A stretch of 64,000 bases of DNA, taken from contig WNNJ02003541.1 of NCBI GenBank assembly GCA_012934845.2, positions 124,001-188,000 on the forward strand, written 5' to 3'. The position numbers and the translations under genes are program-made. This document shows positions 33,905 to 45,122 of the stretch, piece by piece. Under the pieces are notes generated by a model. The model did no database searches. It was not told the origin of the DNA and worked only from the letters and a program-made list of their open reading frames with translations. The number at the start of each line of letters is the position of its first letter. The first letter of the stretch is position 1. The stretch is from Pomphorhynchus laevis (taxonomy: Eukaryota > Acanthocephala > Palaeacanthocephala > Echinorhynchida > Pomphorhynchidae).

Positions 33905-34440
33905 TCGACATCTTATTATTGCAAAAAGAAAGCTAACTAAAAATGTCAGCCAGCCACTCAAGTCCGTCAGTAACGAAACTTAAATCAAAAAGTAAATTGG
34001 ATGCGATAAGAAGTACTGCAATGTTTAGATTAACGTTGCCATTCTGTTCACTGACGGAGACAACGTTTCAGGACGGAATTTCCTCTGCGACTTATGTTTT
34101 GCTGCCCTTACAGGTAAGCTAATGAAGCATGATCACTCAACGGTGGAGACTTACTGAAGGCTAACGAAACAGAATTGTATTCAATAAATGATATTGATGA
34201 TGTCTCTTAGTTGATTCAGACTACTGTCATACCTGGACCATCAACAAAGAAAAAATATCTTCCAAGATATTGTCGTTCTTGTCAGAAGAGCAAGGACTGA
34301 ACGGGGAGTGATTTTGCAAAGAGACGCGGGGGTAACGGGTGAATGCGACAATTTCGCCAGGATTAGAGAATTTCGAAGGGGATGAGCTTAGGGGGTGGAC
34401 GGATTTGACTAGTGTGCAACCGGCAGAGAGCAGATAGGCT
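33905..34440 (+). mobile_element. LINE-C copy C4: ORF1 start joined to inverted endonuclease piece
   Basis: 33,905-34,272 matches 52,868-53,225, the beginning of LINE-C3 ORF1, with its former zinc-finger region (RRNFLCDLCFAALTG). From about 34,273 to 34,440 the minus strand matches the LINE-C2 endonuclease near 42,460-42,600 (LLSAGCTLV, FAR-x-P-x-SL). Sequence between these two regions in a full LINE-C is absent and the second part is turned round, so the copy is internally rearranged. Confidence 0.7.
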
Positions 34441-34454
34441 TGACCGATTTGTCT

Positions 34455-36279
34455 CTCCTGGTCCAGATGATATTTCACCTTACCTAATTAATGCGGTTGA
34501 CCTGCTGTAAGTAGTGTTTGAGCTCATATATTTTCATTTAGCCTGATCGATTCGTGGATTCCTGCAATATGGAAGTCTTCTGTTGTTGTGCCAAACCCTA
34601 AAAAACACCCAGCGACTTGTTTAGATTTTCTCCCTATCAGTTTGACCAGTGTTCTCTAAATTACTAGAACGAATTATTACTAAAAAGCTACTCGAGCATC
34701 TAAACTTTAACAGCATTCTTACTGATTATCAATACGGATTTAGACAAGGCCGTTTATGTTCCTCTAACTTGCTTACCGCGAGAGAGAGTTGGATGGAAGT
34801 ACTAAGCTCAAGACTTTGTCTCGACGTCGTATTTCTAGATTTTTCGAAAGCCTTTGATCGTGTTCCACATAAAGGTCTTGTGTCACTCTTAATTCACTAC
34901 GGCGTCCCTCGTGTAATCTGCTCTTGGATTGAAAATTTTCTTTCATTGAGTATGTTTAAAGTTAGAGTTGGTGAGTCTTTATCTACAAAAAGAGGTATGT
35001 TGACAGTTGTCCCTCAGGGTTCTGCACTAGGTCCCCTATTATTTATCACGCTCCTTAACGATTTACTCTTACGTATTGAGAACACTCACTTGGCATTCGC
35101 TGATGATCTTAAAATTTGAACTTCTTATTTTTCTTTAGCGTTTGTTCCGCTTCGTTACGGAGTCCGCCTTTTTGACCAAATGCTTAAACTTTTCTCTGTC
35201 TTTCGCGCATTCTTCCGTTACCCCAGCTACTATTATATCCCTTCTTATTGTGTCCAACCATCTCTGCTTAGGACGCCCAAGGGGTCGTTTTCATGATACA
35301 AGCAGGTCCATCCCACTCGTTATGACGGTGGCTGTGTTTGCGCGGATTACATGACTAAACCATTGTAATCGGGCTTCCCGCTATTTTTCCTCAATCGGCT
35401 GAACTCTAAACCTTTTTTGGATAATTTCGTTTCTTACCTGATCGAGCAGTGTAATGCCGCTCATCCCCCTCAGCATTCGCATTTTCATCGCTGCTAATTT
35501 ATGTGCGATTTCGTTTGTAGCAGGCCTGCACTCTGCTCCATACAGTACGACTGTGCGAATGACGGTGCGGAATATCTTTGATTTAAGATTATCTGGCATT
35601 TTCTTATCGAATATTACGCCAGTCATCGCACCCCATTTTGCCAACGCACAGTTGATCTTCATAGTGATTTCAACTGCAATCGATGTCTGATACTACGGTG
35701 CTGCCCAGATATAGAAAGTCCTCTTTCGTTTTAATGCTAATACCATCTATCTTTAAAATTTAGACTGCTATACGATATATTGATGACTGTAAATCTTTAC
35801 AGGCAGACTTGGATCGCGTTCATGATTGGTGCCGCTCTACTGGATTACATCTTAACGTTAATAAGTGTGTACTTATGAGAATGGGTAAAAAATCCAGTAA
35901 TTTTACATATCATATCGGTAATGTGCTTCTCACTGAAGTATCACATCATAGGGATTTAGGAATTATCGTGCAGGCATCATTAAAAACTAAACTTAATAGT
36001 GAAAGAGCAATAAAAAGCGCTACTCGTGCTCTATATATTGTAAAGAACTCATTCCTTAAGATTACCACGAATGTCTTTAGAAATTTGTTTAACACGTTGG
36101 TTCGTCCGCATTTAGAGTATGCAATTCAGGCTTCTTTCTCGGTGACCAAACAAGAAATTACAGATGTAGAGTCAGTCCTAAGGCGAGGTTCTCGTTTACA
36201 TTCGAATGCGAGATTGGATTGCGCATCTCGATTAGATTTGCTAAGAATTCAACCGATGTCATCACGATTTTTTTCTTGA
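34455..36279 (+). pseudogene. LINE-A3 reverse transcriptase, broken
   Basis: Visible parts are a decayed linker with stops (34,455-34,640), KLLERIITKKLLEHL, YGFRQGRLCSSNLL, VFLDFSKAFDRVPHKG (motif A), VPQGSALGPLLF, FADDLKI, then after the insertion GLHLNVNKCVLMRMG, HHRDLGIIVQASLK and VRPHLEYAIQASF. The W expected after FADDLKI is replaced by stop codons on both sides of the insertion. The frame is otherwise well kept over 156 codons on each side. Confidence 0.8.
35118..35752 (-). mobile_element. RTE-like LINE, 3' end fragment inserted in LINE-A3
   Basis: On the minus strand the frame at 35,662-35,381 reads IFRTVIRTVVLYGAEC, then KMRMLRGMSGITLLDQVRNE, typical of the RTE/BovB RT C-terminus. 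In another frame downstream it continues GRPKQRWLDTIRRDI and AKDREKFKHLVKKA, the usual RTE end. The fragment is 635 bp and 5' truncated. Flanking copies of TTAAAATTT (35,109-35,117 and 35,753-35,761) form a 9-bp target duplication. Confidence 0.85.
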
Positions 36280-36319
36280 CTTGATAAAATAGATTTATTT
36301 ATTATTAGTATTATTATTG

Positions 36320-36461
36320 ATCCTCATAGTGATTTCAACTGCAATCGATCTGTCTAATACTACGGTGCTGCCCAGATATAGAAAATCCTCTTTCGTTTTA
36401 ATGCTAATACCATCTATCATTAAAATTTAGACTGCTATACGATATATTGATGACTGTAAAT
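36320..36461 (+). repeat. Second copy of the RTE/LINE-A3 junction
   Basis: This 140-bp block closely matches 35,661-35,798. The original includes the 5' end of the inserted RTE fragment, the target duplication and the first LINE-A bases after it. It therefore duplicates a chimeric junction and must be younger than the RTE insertion. Confidence 0.85.
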
Positions 36462-37240
36462 ATCATTCGTGACACAATATCATTTGTGATTATTTTGCGA
36501 AAGAACTTAGCTCTACCTGTTGTGCGGTAGCAGTTGAACCATTACTTCAACCGATCCCATCCGAGACCGTTTTCGAAAACAGAACAACGACTAAAGACCA
36601 GAATGCAAGAGCTGATATTGAATGTTACGGCTTATACGGAGATAATACAAAGCGGTCAATACTTGACATTTGCATTTTCAGCCATTTGGCTCCGTCCTAC
36701 TCCGTCAGCTCTGTGCAGAGCCCGTTCCGCTACCACAAATCGAGGACGGTCGCCAAATACGGTGAACGCGTAGAGCGATTTGAAAGAACAGGTTTCTTCC
36801 CTGTGGTTCTTGCGTCAAATGGAGGACTTGGTCAGGGCGCAAAATCATTACTAAAATGTATCTCTAAGCTAAAAGCCGACAGAGGACGTACACTATACAA
36901 CGACATTGTCAGCTCAATGCGCTCAATGATTGGAATAAAATTGGCTAAAGCTGTGTCGATGTGCGTAAGGGCTGCGAGATCGACGTTGACCAGACCGTTG
37001 CTCATCGGGGTTACTGATAACCCTAATTTCTTCAGCCCACTTGATGCAAACAGCCGTCTCAATTCCAACGTGAACATTGCATTTTAAATATAATTTACAA
37101 GGTAAGGGCCCATTTGAGGGTAACCAATTCTTTGTATGTTAGTAATAAAGTATCTTTTATGAAAAAAATATTATTGTTTCAATAATAATGGTGAGGTTTT
37201 TTAATTGTAAATTAAGGCTCATTTGCGGGAACCTATATTA
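36462..37240 (+). pseudogene. Family E element, C-terminal conserved domain (copy E2)
   Basis: An open reading frame runs from about 36,519 to 37,087 with VEPLLQPIPSETVF, ARADIECYGLYGDN, KRSILDICIF, HLAPSYS, KYGERVERFE, FFPVVLASNGGLGQG, then AKAVSMCVRAARS. It aligns with copy E1 at the window start. The D...LDICIF spacing could be the core of a PD-(D/E)xK-like nuclease, which from memory follows RT in some invertebrate element proteins; this is inference. Two tail motifs (GGGCCCATTTGAGGG near 37,108 and GGCTCATTTGCGGG near 37,214) follow. No RT belonging to it is visible. Confidence 0.55.
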
Positions 37241-37610
37241 ATGTAATAATATTTGTGATATTAAAAAAATTGTTTCAACGGCTTACAAGCAGGGGCTTAA
37301 ATAGCCGGTTCACATTTAACGTGGCAAATGCGTGCCACGTTAAATAAACGTTGCACGCATTTAATAGGAATTTTTGATATTAATGTATGCGCTTGTACAC
37401 CGGTTGGACGGTTATCCGAGTGCTTCGATCACATTACGTTCATCGATTTTGATAGGTCACAGCAAAACTTTCTATAAAACAAGGCATTGTAGGTATCCAA
37501 AATGCTGGAGACTGTTGCACAGTGTACTTAATATGTGGAATTATCTGCCTGAGGAAATCTTCCTCCCGGAGTCAGCATTTGTTCAAAAAATTATTAAAGA
37601 CATGGGTCAT
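37241..37610 (+). pseudogene. LINE 3' scraps: inverted LINE-C tail and LINE-A-like C-terminus
   Basis: Near 37,319-37,338 AACGTGGCAAATGCGTGCCA is the reverse complement of the LINE-C tail, followed by an uninverted partial tail. From 37,365 to about 37,605 the frame reads VHRLDGYPSASITLRSS, then VLNMWNYLPEEI, the C-terminal end of a LINE-A-like ORF2. The end of this fragment merges into the start of LINE-A4. Confidence 0.6.
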
Positions 37611-37668
37611 CAAGAAGACGAGAAACGATTCATGGATATATTCTTAAAAAAACTTACATATACATACA

Positions 37669-38840
37669 ATGAAGAAAGCAAATTCGAAGAGAGCGTCAAA
37701 CACTATACATATCACGCAACATCGTAATGCGTATAAGCGGCTAGAGGTCGAATGCTGCAATAAAGGCTGTGAAGTGTGGTCTATTGTCGACATTCCTTTA
37801 AATACCGAGTCGTCACTCAAGAGCAAGGACTTTTATTGCGGCTTTTGTTCTGCTACAATGATTTCGGCCCTCCAAATGAAACTAGTGCAAGATATGGTTT
37901 GTGATGTGAATTGTTGTGATATATCGTTACCTCTCAAATTAAATGACGTTCGTGTCTCTCAAGACATTACGGACCATCAAACTTCGATAAACACCTGTAC
38001 CGTTAATCCTGTCGTTAAGTTGCCATTAGATGACAGTTGAACTCCTGACCTATGTGAACTGCGGATTGAATTACTTTCACTATCATTTACGCATCAGCAC
38101 GATAATACTTCAAATGCCGAACTTCAAATGCTGTCATCCTTTCAGGACAAAGAAAAATCGGTCATTCATGTTGAACAAACTACACCAGCTGTAAACAAAG
38201 GAAGGGTATGGCGCAACTCCCTATTGCAATCTACACGAAACTCTGGATCGACAGACCATCAATTGGGTGAAATCAGAGGTAGCGATTCGAGTGGGGTCAT
38301 CGATAGAAAACAGAAGGCCAAAAATAAAAATAAATCAGGAAATTATTTACCTTCCAATGGTCAGAACATTTCTTTGGACAACGTTCCTTCCACAAACTAC
38401 CGTTCGCATCCAGATAGGTCTTGCAATATCCTATTTAGTGGTATCCCTGAATCAAAGGCCAGCAACTCACAAACACGTATGAATGACGATGTGTCCAGCC
38501 TCCGTACTGTGTTCTGTCAGTTATTCTTAGAAGGTGATGAGAAGCTAGCTTATACTCTGAAGGTTACAAAGTTGTTTCGACTTGGAAAAAAGGTGGTAGA
38601 GAAACCAAGATTGTTGAAAGTTGTATTATCTTCCGCAAAACATACAGACTTTTTGCTCAAACGTGGTTTTCGACTTAAAGATTATCCACATCGTATTCTT
38701 AAGGATCTGAGTCTCGAAGATCGTTTAAAGTTGAAAGAAGCAAAAACAGAATTATGAAACCGGCTATCTGAAGATGAAACGAACTTATGCATACGAAATT
38801 TTCAGGTTGTCAGGTGGCGCCAAGTAGTTCGTTGGAATCC
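37669..38840 (+). pseudogene. LINE-A4 ORF1: zinc-finger/RRM-like protein, two stops
   Basis: From ATG 37,669 a four-Cys finger is seen: VECCNKGCEVW, then FYCGFC. A Ser/Thr-rich linker follows. The RRM-like block reads CNILFSGIPES, RMNDDVSSLRTVF, KLFRLGKK and PRLLKVVLSS, and the tail reads LCIRNFQVVRWRQVVRW. Stops at 38,038-38,040 and 38,755-38,757 lie in one otherwise constant frame, so the damage is two nonsense changes. The protein matches LINE-A5 ORF1 throughout. Confidence 0.8.
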
Positions 38841-40833
38841 CATAACTATCAACATCGTCACTTAGCAGTATCCAGTTTGAATCTTGCTAGTTCGTCTGGA
38901 AAAGGTAGTTTCAACAGTCATTCATCGCAACTCTTGGGTAACGTTAGTTTCAATTCTGATCTGGGACACTTAGTTTCATTCAACAAATTATTCATTGTTC
39001 CTAGTAATCCCTTACCACAACCCACACGCTATTTATCGATTGGGTATTCTAATCTTCGTAGTTTGCCTGCTCAAATAGTGGAGTTGAAGTATCACATGCT
39101 TTCTCATTCGTATGGCATTTTCTGCGTTGCTGAATCATGGTTGCATCAATATATTGTCGATACCACTGTGAACATTCCTGGATTTCGCCTTCTACGAAGC
39201 GACAGGATATCAGGTAGGCGAGATGGCGGTGTCGCCGCATATGTCGGAGAAAATTTCCTCATATCTGAGGTGTTGAATATTTATGACCCTTGTGGGTCGT
39301 TTGAGACTCTATGCTTCCGTATCGATCACTCAGCGACCAGTATAAATTTTTGCGTCGTATATCGATCTCCGTCAGTAATTGCAGACACTGATCAACTAAA
39401 ACTTATTTTACAATCGGTATGTTCCTCCCCTCACTTCATTCTTTTGGGCGATTTTAATCTTCACGATATAGATGGTCAGACTATGTATTTTCTGATGGTA
39501 GTTCCACGGAAAGGAAAATATCTGAGTTCCTCTCTGAGGAACTCATGCTGATTCAGCACATACAAGAACCAACTTGCTTAACTTCAAGATCGGATTCGGT
39601 ACTTGATCTGGTGTTTTCCAGATATGTAGGAGACATAATCAAAGTTGATCATCTCCCTCCTTTAGGAAGTAGTGACCACTGCTTGCTCTCCTTGACGGCT
39701 GTCCCTTATTCCAGATTCTGTCCACCTTGCTCAAAAACTTCCAAACGTCATTGGTCGAAAGTGAGAAGAGAAGATGTTTTGAGAGTTTACAACCAATTCC
39801 GGTGACTTTCATGAACACGGACAAGCTATCATTGAATATGATCACTGATTACCTACATAAATTATCTGATATTCTTGCCCCTATGCGCGAATCCTCTTAT
39901 GCTGCTAAGCCACTTGCATGGATAGATTCCAACGTCAGACAGCTAATAAGTTCAAGGAATTGTTTATGGAAGCTTCAGCGTTCTGACTCTAGTTTCTCTG
40001 CCAGATATAAATATGTTCGAAATCTTTATACTAGAGTGAAAGCAACAAAACGATGTGCATTCGAATCGTCTATCGCTAATAATGTTACATGAAATCCAAA
40101 ACTATTCTGGGCTTATGTTCGTCGCAACAGAACCCTTAACACAGAAATCAAGTATGTCCTTAATGCGGAGGGATGTATGATAACTTCTCAGAGTGGTATT
40201 GTGGAATTCCTTGCTACGTCTTTTTCGCTACCGACAAATTATTCACATAGAGCTTCTATCACTTCGCATGGTGTAGCATTAGGGCAATCTTCGCGTTTTC
40301 TTCCAGTAACGATTAGTGAGATTGTAAGTCAGCTTGATCAGCTTGACCCATTTAGCTCTACTGGCCCTGATGACATTTCTCCGTTTCTCTTGAAGAATTT
40401 ATCTAGATATTTGGCTCCTTCCCTTCTTGCTATGATAAAAGTTTGACCAGTGGATGTGTTCCTGAAGTCTGGAAAACTGCCATCGTAGTTCCGATCCCAA
40501 AGAAAACCATTGCAACGGCTTGTACTGACTATAGACCAATCAGCCTGACTAGTTCTCTATGCAAAGTGCTTGAAAAGTTGATCGCCACCCGGATCAGGCA
40601 TCACTTGAGGGAACTCGGAATAATGTCGTCTTCTCAACACGGTTTCCTCCCTGGTCGTTCCTGCTTAACAAACTTATTGACTTCACGCGAAATGTGGGTT
40701 GAGGCGGTCAGTCGCGGCCAATCAATCAATGTGGTATTCATTGACTTTTCAAGAGCATTCGATCGGGTGCCGCATGAGAGCTTGGTAGCATTACTATTTA
40801 ACTACGGCATTCCTGTAATGTTGTGTAAGTGGA
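38787..40833 (+). pseudogene. LINE-A4 ORF2, 5' part: endonuclease and RT fingers, broken
   Basis: ORF2 starts at ATG 38,787 (MHTKFSGCQVA), inside the end of ORF1. The endonuclease shows GYSNLRSL, VAESWLH, GGVAAYV, LGDFNLHDI and GSSDHCLL. The linker has LAWIDSNVRQL. RT begins STGPDDISPFLLKNL and TDYRPISLTSSLCKVLEKL and runs to FIDFSRAFDRVPHES. Frame changes lie near 39,545, 39,800 and 40,440, with a TGA near 40,091. LINE-C2 interrupts the frame after CKW. Confidence 0.85.
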
Positions 40834-40931
40834 AATAACATACAATCTCCCGTCATCTACAATAAATAACATACAATCTAATATACATACAACGAGGAGA
40901 ATAAAATCACGAATCAAACGACTATATACAA

Positions 40932-42300
40932 ATGGGTCGGAAAAAACAAAAGTCTCAAGTTCCCAACCATGTTGCGTCCAACACCGATGTTAGAGATGTT
41001 TCCAATGGATCTGAACAACAAGTCCTTTGCTCAAACAATGATTGTCACACGTGGGTAAGTATTTGGACTTCAGAATCCCAGGCATCTTGCCTTGCAGACA
41101 ACGAATTCTACTGTGGCTACTGTTCGGCTAAGATGATAAATACGATGAAGAGTGAAATAGAGAGTCTCAAGACAAATATATTGAAACTATCTGGCAATGC
41201 AGCGATGTCCACACATGCCTCTTCGTATTGTAATAAGTCTCAACCTCGATGCCCAATTCTCCCGCATTCGATTGCCTCTAAGAATGCCAAATCTCCCATC
41301 TCTTCTACAGGTATTACTATACATCCTTCAATTTTGCGCAATCAATCAGCTCAATCTTCTGATGTTACTGTCATTGACCATTTGCAACCCAGTATTTCTT
41401 TTGTCGTATCAGATAAATCACCTTACATTTCTACCCCTCATCGCGTTTCTACGTCATCATCAGATAATCCATTATCAGATAATCTGAAGGAGCCGCTCAA
41501 GTTTATGATAAATCTACCGATACAGTGACGGAGCCGCAAATTGTTACAACTAATGTATGTTCACTCCCCGACACCCCACGTCCCGTCCTTCCTGTCTCGT
41601 TTCTCAATAACTTGCATCCATCAATTAAAATCACCTCCACCAGCCTCCACTATCCTTCCACTCATAACCTTTCCTCACATCGCTTGCCACCCGCTTTATT
41701 ATCATTATCCTCTATGTCTCCCGTCGTCAAACCAAATCCCTCCAAATCATCAACTGCCAGCTCTTCTATCGTGATGTCAACTACTCACGTCAGTCGTCCT
41801 CCTTTACGGAAGCGCTTTGCTTCTCGCGATCGTTGCGTCATTGTTACTAATATCACGCCTTCTACCTCCTTATCCCCACAAGCACGTCTGGACCACGATG
41901 TTTCCGCCTTCAGATCCATCCTCTCGTCTATTGTTCCTGCGGATAAACTATCCTTTTTCAAGGACATTTCTCCAGTCGCATTCATCCGTCTAAACAAATC
42001 TTCTCAATCTAATCCTTCCCAGCCCCCTCTCCTAAAAATTGTTTTCAAGAATCGCTCTCACGCGTCTTCTGTCCTCTCTCAACGATTCAAACTCATGTCA
42101 TCTTCAACCACTCGAATTTCCCCGATCGCGCCCCTTCCGAAATCGCTCAAATCTCTTCAGCCCGCATCGAAAAACGTCGTCGCGAGGAAAACGGCGAAAC
42201 TTCACTCGCCATCCGAAACATAGACGGAAATTTTCAAATTGTCCACACCCGTCCAAAAATTCGATGGCGCTCCATCTCTCCTATGTGTCTTCTCCACTAG
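40932..42300 (+). pseudogene. LINE-C2 ORF1: zinc-finger/RRM-like protein, frameshifted
   Basis: From ATG 40,932 the finger reads VLCSNNDCHTWVS, then FYCGYC. A long Ser/Pro-rich linker follows. After a frame change near 41,520 the RRM-like block appears: CVIVTNITPS, RLDHDVSAFRSIL, VAFIRLNKS and LLKIVFKNR. After another near 42,150 the end reads TSLAIRNIDGNF, RPKIRWRSISP, equivalent to the ORF1 end in the other families. It should bind element RNA in an RNP. Confidence 0.8.
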
Positions 42301-45038
42301 TCTCTTTCGACACAGCATACGGTTTCCGCCTCGGTCTCCTCAACACTAGATCTATTCTCAATAAATCCGATCTTATCCTCAACCTATTCACCAAGCAATC
42401 CATCGATCTCTTCTGCCTCACCGAATCCTGGCACTCAGATTCCGACGACCTTTCCATTCGCCGTCTGCTCTCTGCCGGTTGCTCCCTAGTCGAATCTCAG
42501 CTCATGCCCTTCTAAATCCTCTAATCATGGCGGCATCGTCGCATTCGCGCGTCACCCAGCGTCTCTTCGCAAAATCAATCCCCCTTTCAGTCCTTGCTCT
42601 TTTGAATTGCTCACTTGTCGTTATTCTAACTCGATCACTCTAGATCTCGCCATTGTATACCGTCCTGGTTCATCAGCTCCTACAGCCTTACCGAACTCGC
42701 TGACCTCCTTTCTCATTGTTCTTTGTCCTCAATCCCTTCACTCGTTCTAGGTGACTTCAATATCCGCCTAGACCGCCCCTCTTCCACAGATTCCATCCGC
42801 TTCATCAACATTCTATCCAACTACAATTACAAACTAATCTCCACTGCCTATACTTGGCGGGGCACTCGACATCATCGCTGTCCCCGATTTGCGATCTATC
42901 CGATCACTTTCTTATCACCCTTGATCTCACTCGCAACCACACCCCTCACACACCTACAATCCTACGTCGCCCTTGGAGAAATCTTGACCTTTCCCTTCTC
43001 CGCTCTGCCTTACTCAAATCGTCTCTATCATTACCCACAATAACATATTCATCTCCTCACGATCTCGCCTTTCTTTTCGACTCTGAACTCACATCCACTC
43101 TCGATATTCTCTTGCCCTTCAAGTCTCACCCACACCGTCGCTTGCACCGTGCCCCATGGTTTGACATCCAATGCCTACTCTCAAAGCGTCGACTCCGCCA
43201 TGCTTTTCGAGTCTATCACCGCTCTCTCAGACGCGATTTCCGCTCGATCACTCCGTCTTTCCGTGATTCCTATCTTGCTCTTCGCCGGTCTCATCTCAAC
43301 TACTACGTACCAAATGCAACTCCTTCTGGCAGCATAAAATAATCACTTCATTCAACTCTAAGACTCTCTGGCATACTTTTAACTCAATCCTGGCTCGTTC
43401 CTCTACGCCTTGCAACATCAATGCTAATGATTATTCGTCATTTCTCCAGACTAAAGTATCCACGCTGCTCTCTCACACCCCGTTCTCCATCCTATTCCAC
43501 TCTGCCCAGTCTACTCTCATCCTTCCCGAACTCTTTCATCTTCTCCCTGTATCACCTACAGAAGTATCATCTGTCCTCATGTCCTTGCCCAACAAAACCT
43601 CACCTGCCGATCCCCTGCCTACCCACATATTAAAATCTATATGCTCATCGATATCCCCATTTCTCACAACCTTGTTTAACTCGTCCATCCGCAGTCGTAT
43701 CTTCCCTTCACACTGGAAATCCGCAATCGTTCGTCCCCTCCTTAAGAAACAATCGCTCGACCCCTCCCTTCCTTCCAGCTATCGCCCCATTTCACTACTC
43801 CCTACTCTTTCTAAGCTCTTAGAACGCCTCATCTTAATACAAATCAACGCTTATCTCTCCTCATCCAATCTGTACCCTCCTTTCCAATCCGCTTTCCGCT
43901 CTAATCACTCGACAGAAATCGCATGCATAAAAGTGTACAACGACTTACTCATTTCTCGAGACAAGGCTCTATATAGTGTTCTCATCTCCCTGGACCTCTC
44001 CTCCGCATTCGACATTGTCGACCACTCCGTCCTCCTTTCTCGCCTTCGTTATGATTACGGCTTTTCTTCCTCCTCCGTAGCTTGGTTCGCCTCATATCTA
44101 TCCGACCGTTCCTTTCGCGTCTGTTCTAATTCATCATCCTCCCCTCCCATCCCTATTTTTTTGCGGGGTTCCACAAGGTTCAGTCCTAGGTCCCCTGCTT
44201 TTCTCTCTTTTGCTTGGCGATCTCTCTCCATTTATCAAACCTTACTCCTTTAACGTCATGCAATACGCCGATGACATTCTAATCTATGCTCATGCACCCG
44301 CACATCGCATACACGATATCGCCATTTCTGCCTCCAACTGTCTCTCTTCTATCTACAAGCGTCTCTCCAATCTCCATCTCGTTCTAAACGCCGAAAAGTC
44401 CAAAATAATGTGGATCCTTCCCCGTAAACCAAGCATATCTCCTCCCATTGTATCTTTTGCCTCATCGATCATCCCTGTAGTCCACAATCTCACTTTCTTA
44501 GGCTTCCATTTCGATGATCACCTTTCCTTTAAACCCTTCGTCCGTGACAAGGTCCGCTCGTCTAACTTAATTCTTCGTGACATCCGCCGTATCCGCCCCC
44601 TTATCGACTTCCGTTCTTGTATGTCTCTTCTTTCATCGCTTCTTTTCCCTAAAATCGATTACTGCCTTAGCCTTTTCGCCAATTCTCCAAAATCGAATAA
44701 TGCCAGTGCTGACCACACATCCACATATTTTGCCCAACTCTCCTGGCCCACCATCCACATCCGCATCAAACTCCGCCTTCTTCTCATTACTTTTCGTCTC
44801 ATCGCTGTCGGCTCCCCATCGTTCATCAACCTTCCTTTCTTAGACGATAACCTCGCTATCGCTTCGTTCCTGTCATACCCTCTTACTCCACGTTCCTAAT
44901 TACTCCAACAACTACGGTCTCCGATCCTTCCTCGTCGCCGCTTCACTCGCCTGGAATCAACTCCCTCTCGACGTCCGCCGCGCTCCCTCTTTTATCACAT
45001 TCAAACACCTCCTCCGTTCACACCTTCTCGACGCCTGA
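42264..45038 (+). pseudogene. LINE-C2 ORF2: endonuclease-reverse transcriptase, many frame changes
   Basis: ORF2 begins with a MALHLSYVSS frame inside the ORF1 end. The endonuclease shows LLNTRSILNK, LTESWHSDSDD, VLGDFNIRL and LSDHFLITL. The linker has APWFDIQCLLSKRRL. RT shows YRPISLLPTLSKLLERL, FRSNHSTEIA, ISLDLSSAFDIVDH, GVPQGSVLGP (frame changed in a T7 run near 44,157) and YADDILIYAH, then the thumb FVRDKVRSSNLILRDI. The SSAFDIVDH motif suits L2/CR1-group LINEs. More than five frame changes exist. Confidence 0.85.
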
Positions 45039-45122
45039 TTCACAGTTTTGTTTTTGTTGTGGTCATGTAAGCGTGCGCTGGCACGCATTTGCCACGTTAA
45101 AAAAATAAATCTTTTAAGTGGA

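Larger units (their letters stand above)
34441..36290 (+). mobile_element. LINE-A copy A3, 5' truncated, holding an RTE insertion
   Basis: The copy begins at SPGPDDISPYL and covers the RT and thumb. RT is cut at FADDLKI by the RTE fragment (35,118-35,752) and resumes at 35,762 with DDCKSLQADLDRVHDWC. It ends in SRLDLLRIQPMSSR near 36,270, short of the family's C-terminus, then an ATT-rich stretch. A 9-bp duplication TTAAAATTT brackets the insertion. Confidence 0.8.
40834..45114 (+). mobile_element. LINE-C copy C2, full length, nested in LINE-A4
   Basis: A 4281-bp element with a short 5' UTR that holds a doubled AATAACATACAATCT unit, ORF1 (from 40,932), overlapping ORF2, and a 3' UTR ending in hairpin GCGTGC-GCTG-GCACGC (45,071-45,086) and CATTTGCCACGTTAAAAAAA. 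Both target-site copies are perfect, yet the reading frames carry many small breaks. The coding strand is strongly C/T-rich, unlike LINE-A around it. Confidence 0.9.
40826..45122. repeat. 8-bp target duplication around LINE-C2
   Basis: TAAGTGGA occurs at 40,826-40,833 and at 45,115-45,122, immediately flanking LINE-C2. The host protein frame joins across it (CKW then I). Confidence 0.9.
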
